64,000 nt of DNA from an uncultured Oceanisphaera sp. (lineage in GTDB: Bacteria > Pseudomonadota > Gammaproteobacteria > Enterobacterales > Aeromonadaceae), in assembly GCF_947495715.1 (NCBI RefSeq), contig NZ_CANLZU010000007.1:62001-126000 (forward strand), in the 5' to 3' direction. Below are positions 62,983 to 64,000 of the stretch, piece after piece. The notes under the pieces are model-generated. The model saw nothing but the letters and a program-made list of their open reading frames with translations. It did not search any database and had not been told where the DNA came from. Each line of letters begins with the position of its first letter. The first letter of the stretch is position 1. The position numbers were made by a program, and so were the translations under genes.

Positions 62983-64000
62983 ATGCACTATGAAGAATCG
63001 TTTGACGTCATTGTTGTGGGTGGCGGTCATGCCGGCACTGAAGCCGCTGCTGCCGCTGCTCGCATGGGAGCAAACACCCTGTTATTGACCCATAACGTGG
63101 ATACTTTGGGACAGATGTCGTGCAACCCGGCCATCGGGGGTATCGGCAAAGGTCATCTGGTCAAGGAGATCGATGCCCTCGGCGGGATCATGGGTACCGC
63201 CGCCGATCACGCCGGGATCCAGTTTCGCACCCTCAACGCCTCCAAGGGCCCAGCCGTTCGAGCCACCCGTGCCCAGGCGGATCGTCAGCTGTATCGGCAG
63301 GCCGTAAGAACCCGACTGGAAAACCAGCCAAACCTGAAGATCTTCCAGCAGGCCTGTGATGATCTGCTGCTGGAAGGCGATACCGTCGTCGGTGTAGTGA
63401 CCCAGACCGGTCTTAAATTTCGCGCCAAGACCGTGGTACTGACGGTCGGAACCTTCCTCAACGGCTTGATCCATATCGGCATGGATAATTACAAGGGCGG
63501 TCGTGCCGGTGATCCTCCCTCCATCGCCCTGGCAAGCCGGTTGCGGGAACTGCCGCTGCGCATCGATCGACTGAAAACCGGTACTCCGCCCAGAATCGAT
63601 GCCAACAGCGTGGATTTCTCGGTAATGCAGGTTCAGCCAGGCGACAACCCGACTCCGGTGTTTTCGTTTATCGGCAGTCGTGAGGATCACCCGCGGCAGA
63701 TCCCCTGTTACATCACTCACACCAATGAAAAAACCCATGAGGTGATCCGCAAAAATCTGGATCGCAGCCCCATGTACGCCGGTGTGATCGAAGGGATCGG
63801 CCCGCGCTATTGCCCCTCGATCGAAGACAAGATCACCCGCTTTGCCGACAAGAACGCCCATCAGATTTTTGTCGAGCCGGAAGGGCTGACCAGTACCGAG
63901 CTGTATCCCAACGGGATCTCCACCAGCCTGCCCTTCGATGTGCAGCTGGCGATCGTGCGTTCGATCAAGGGCTTCGAGCAGGCGCACATCATGCGACCCG
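62983..64000 (+). CDS. mnmG: tRNA uridine 5-carboxymethylaminomethyl modification enzyme MnmG (3' end outside window)
   Basis: The frame is open to the right edge, so 339 residues are visible. The N-terminal FAD-binding motif is [22 protein letters not shown], then [25 protein letters not shown] with the conserved Cys, and later TGTPPRID and [12 protein letters not shown]. MnmG with MnmE forms the cmnm5 modification at U34 of tRNAs. CAAGAG lies about 8 nt before the ATG at 62983. Its place next to oriC is conserved in this class of bacteria; old name gidA. Confidence 0.96.
   Translation, partial: MHYEESFDVIVVGGGHAGTEAAAAAARMGANTLLLTHNVDTLGQMSCNPAIGGIGKGHLVKEIDALGGIMGTAADHAGIQFRTLNASKGPAVRATRAQADRQLYRQAVRTRLENQPNLKIFQQACDDLLLEGDTVVGVVTQTGLKFRAKTVVLTVGTFLNGLIHIGMDNYKGGRAGDPPSIALASRLRELPLRIDRLKTGTPPRIDANSVDFSVMQVQPGDNPTPVFSFIGSREDHPRQIPCYITHTNEKTHEVIRKNLDRSPMYAGVIEGIGPRYCPSIEDKITRFADKNAHQIFVEPEGLTSTELYPNGISTSLPFDVQLAIVRSIKGFEQAHIMRP

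Overview
The window looks like a chromosomal segment of a GC-rich marine gammaproteobacterium, most likely from the Aeromonadales (Oceanimonas/Oceanisphaera/Zobellella-like). This rests on the mioC-oriC-mnmG order at the right end, ExeA/ExeB-type gspAB, a Shewanella-like lldEFG/dld-II lactate cluster, osmF-yehYXW, and intergenic repeats of a kind I associate with marine Gammaproteobacteria. The genus is an inference. There are no rRNA or tRNA genes, insertion sequences, prophage or CRISPR arrays that I can support.

Layout. 1-2.1 kb: 3' part of a membrane GGDEF-EAL protein. 2.5-8.3 kb: TDT-family exporter with a divergent LysR regulator, then LysR + opine dehydrogenase + YfcC-type transporter. 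8.4-14.1 kb: sstT and an unrecognised 1375-residue membrane protein. 14.5-18.7 kb: osmF/yehYXW osmoprotectant ABC system, with a repeat element inside the operon. 18.7-25.5 kb: DJ-1/PfpI protein; a TPP-riboswitch operon of an SDR and an NtaA/DmoA-type flavin monooxygenase (minus strand); pyrC; a second TPP riboswitch in front of an SSS-family symporter (plus strand). 25.7-28.6 kb: RRM protein, yehS, HypT-like LysR and YeiH. 28.7-38.3 kb: Gfo/Idh oxidoreductase, LysR, and the lactate operon lldP-lldEFG-dld. 38.7-45.6 kb: MOSC/FNR/ferredoxin fusion, RidA, secreted GH3 glycosidase and gdhA. 45.9-55.9 kb: type II secretion operon gspE-F-G-H-I-J-K-L-M-C(short)-D. 56.0-61.9 kb: secreted VWA protein behind an AT-rich leader, VpsR-like sigma-54-type activator, divergent gspA-gspB. 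62.0-64.0 kb: mioC, oriC and the 5' part of mnmG.

How the parts fit. The two TPP riboswitches put an oxidoreductase pair and a transporter under thiamine control. That could be an undescribed thiamine or precursor uptake and salvage module, and it is the most interesting metabolic signal here. The gsp genes, the VpsR-like regulator and the secreted VWA protein form a plausible secretion locus. In Vibrio cholerae, VpsR with c-di-GMP induces type II secretion.

The most striking non-coding signal is a family of about 100-350 bp intergenic elements at six loci (2.1, 14.1, 15.5, 19.5, 23.4 and 38.4 kb). Each unit is a long closing stem (GTCG..GAG core) around two or more hairpins, giving a three-way-junction shape. 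Each unit except two rearranged ones carries a conserved core of about 31 nt. The hairpin stems vary but their loops keep a CATCC motif. GTGAGGN heptamer arrays accompany one of these elements and one further locus.
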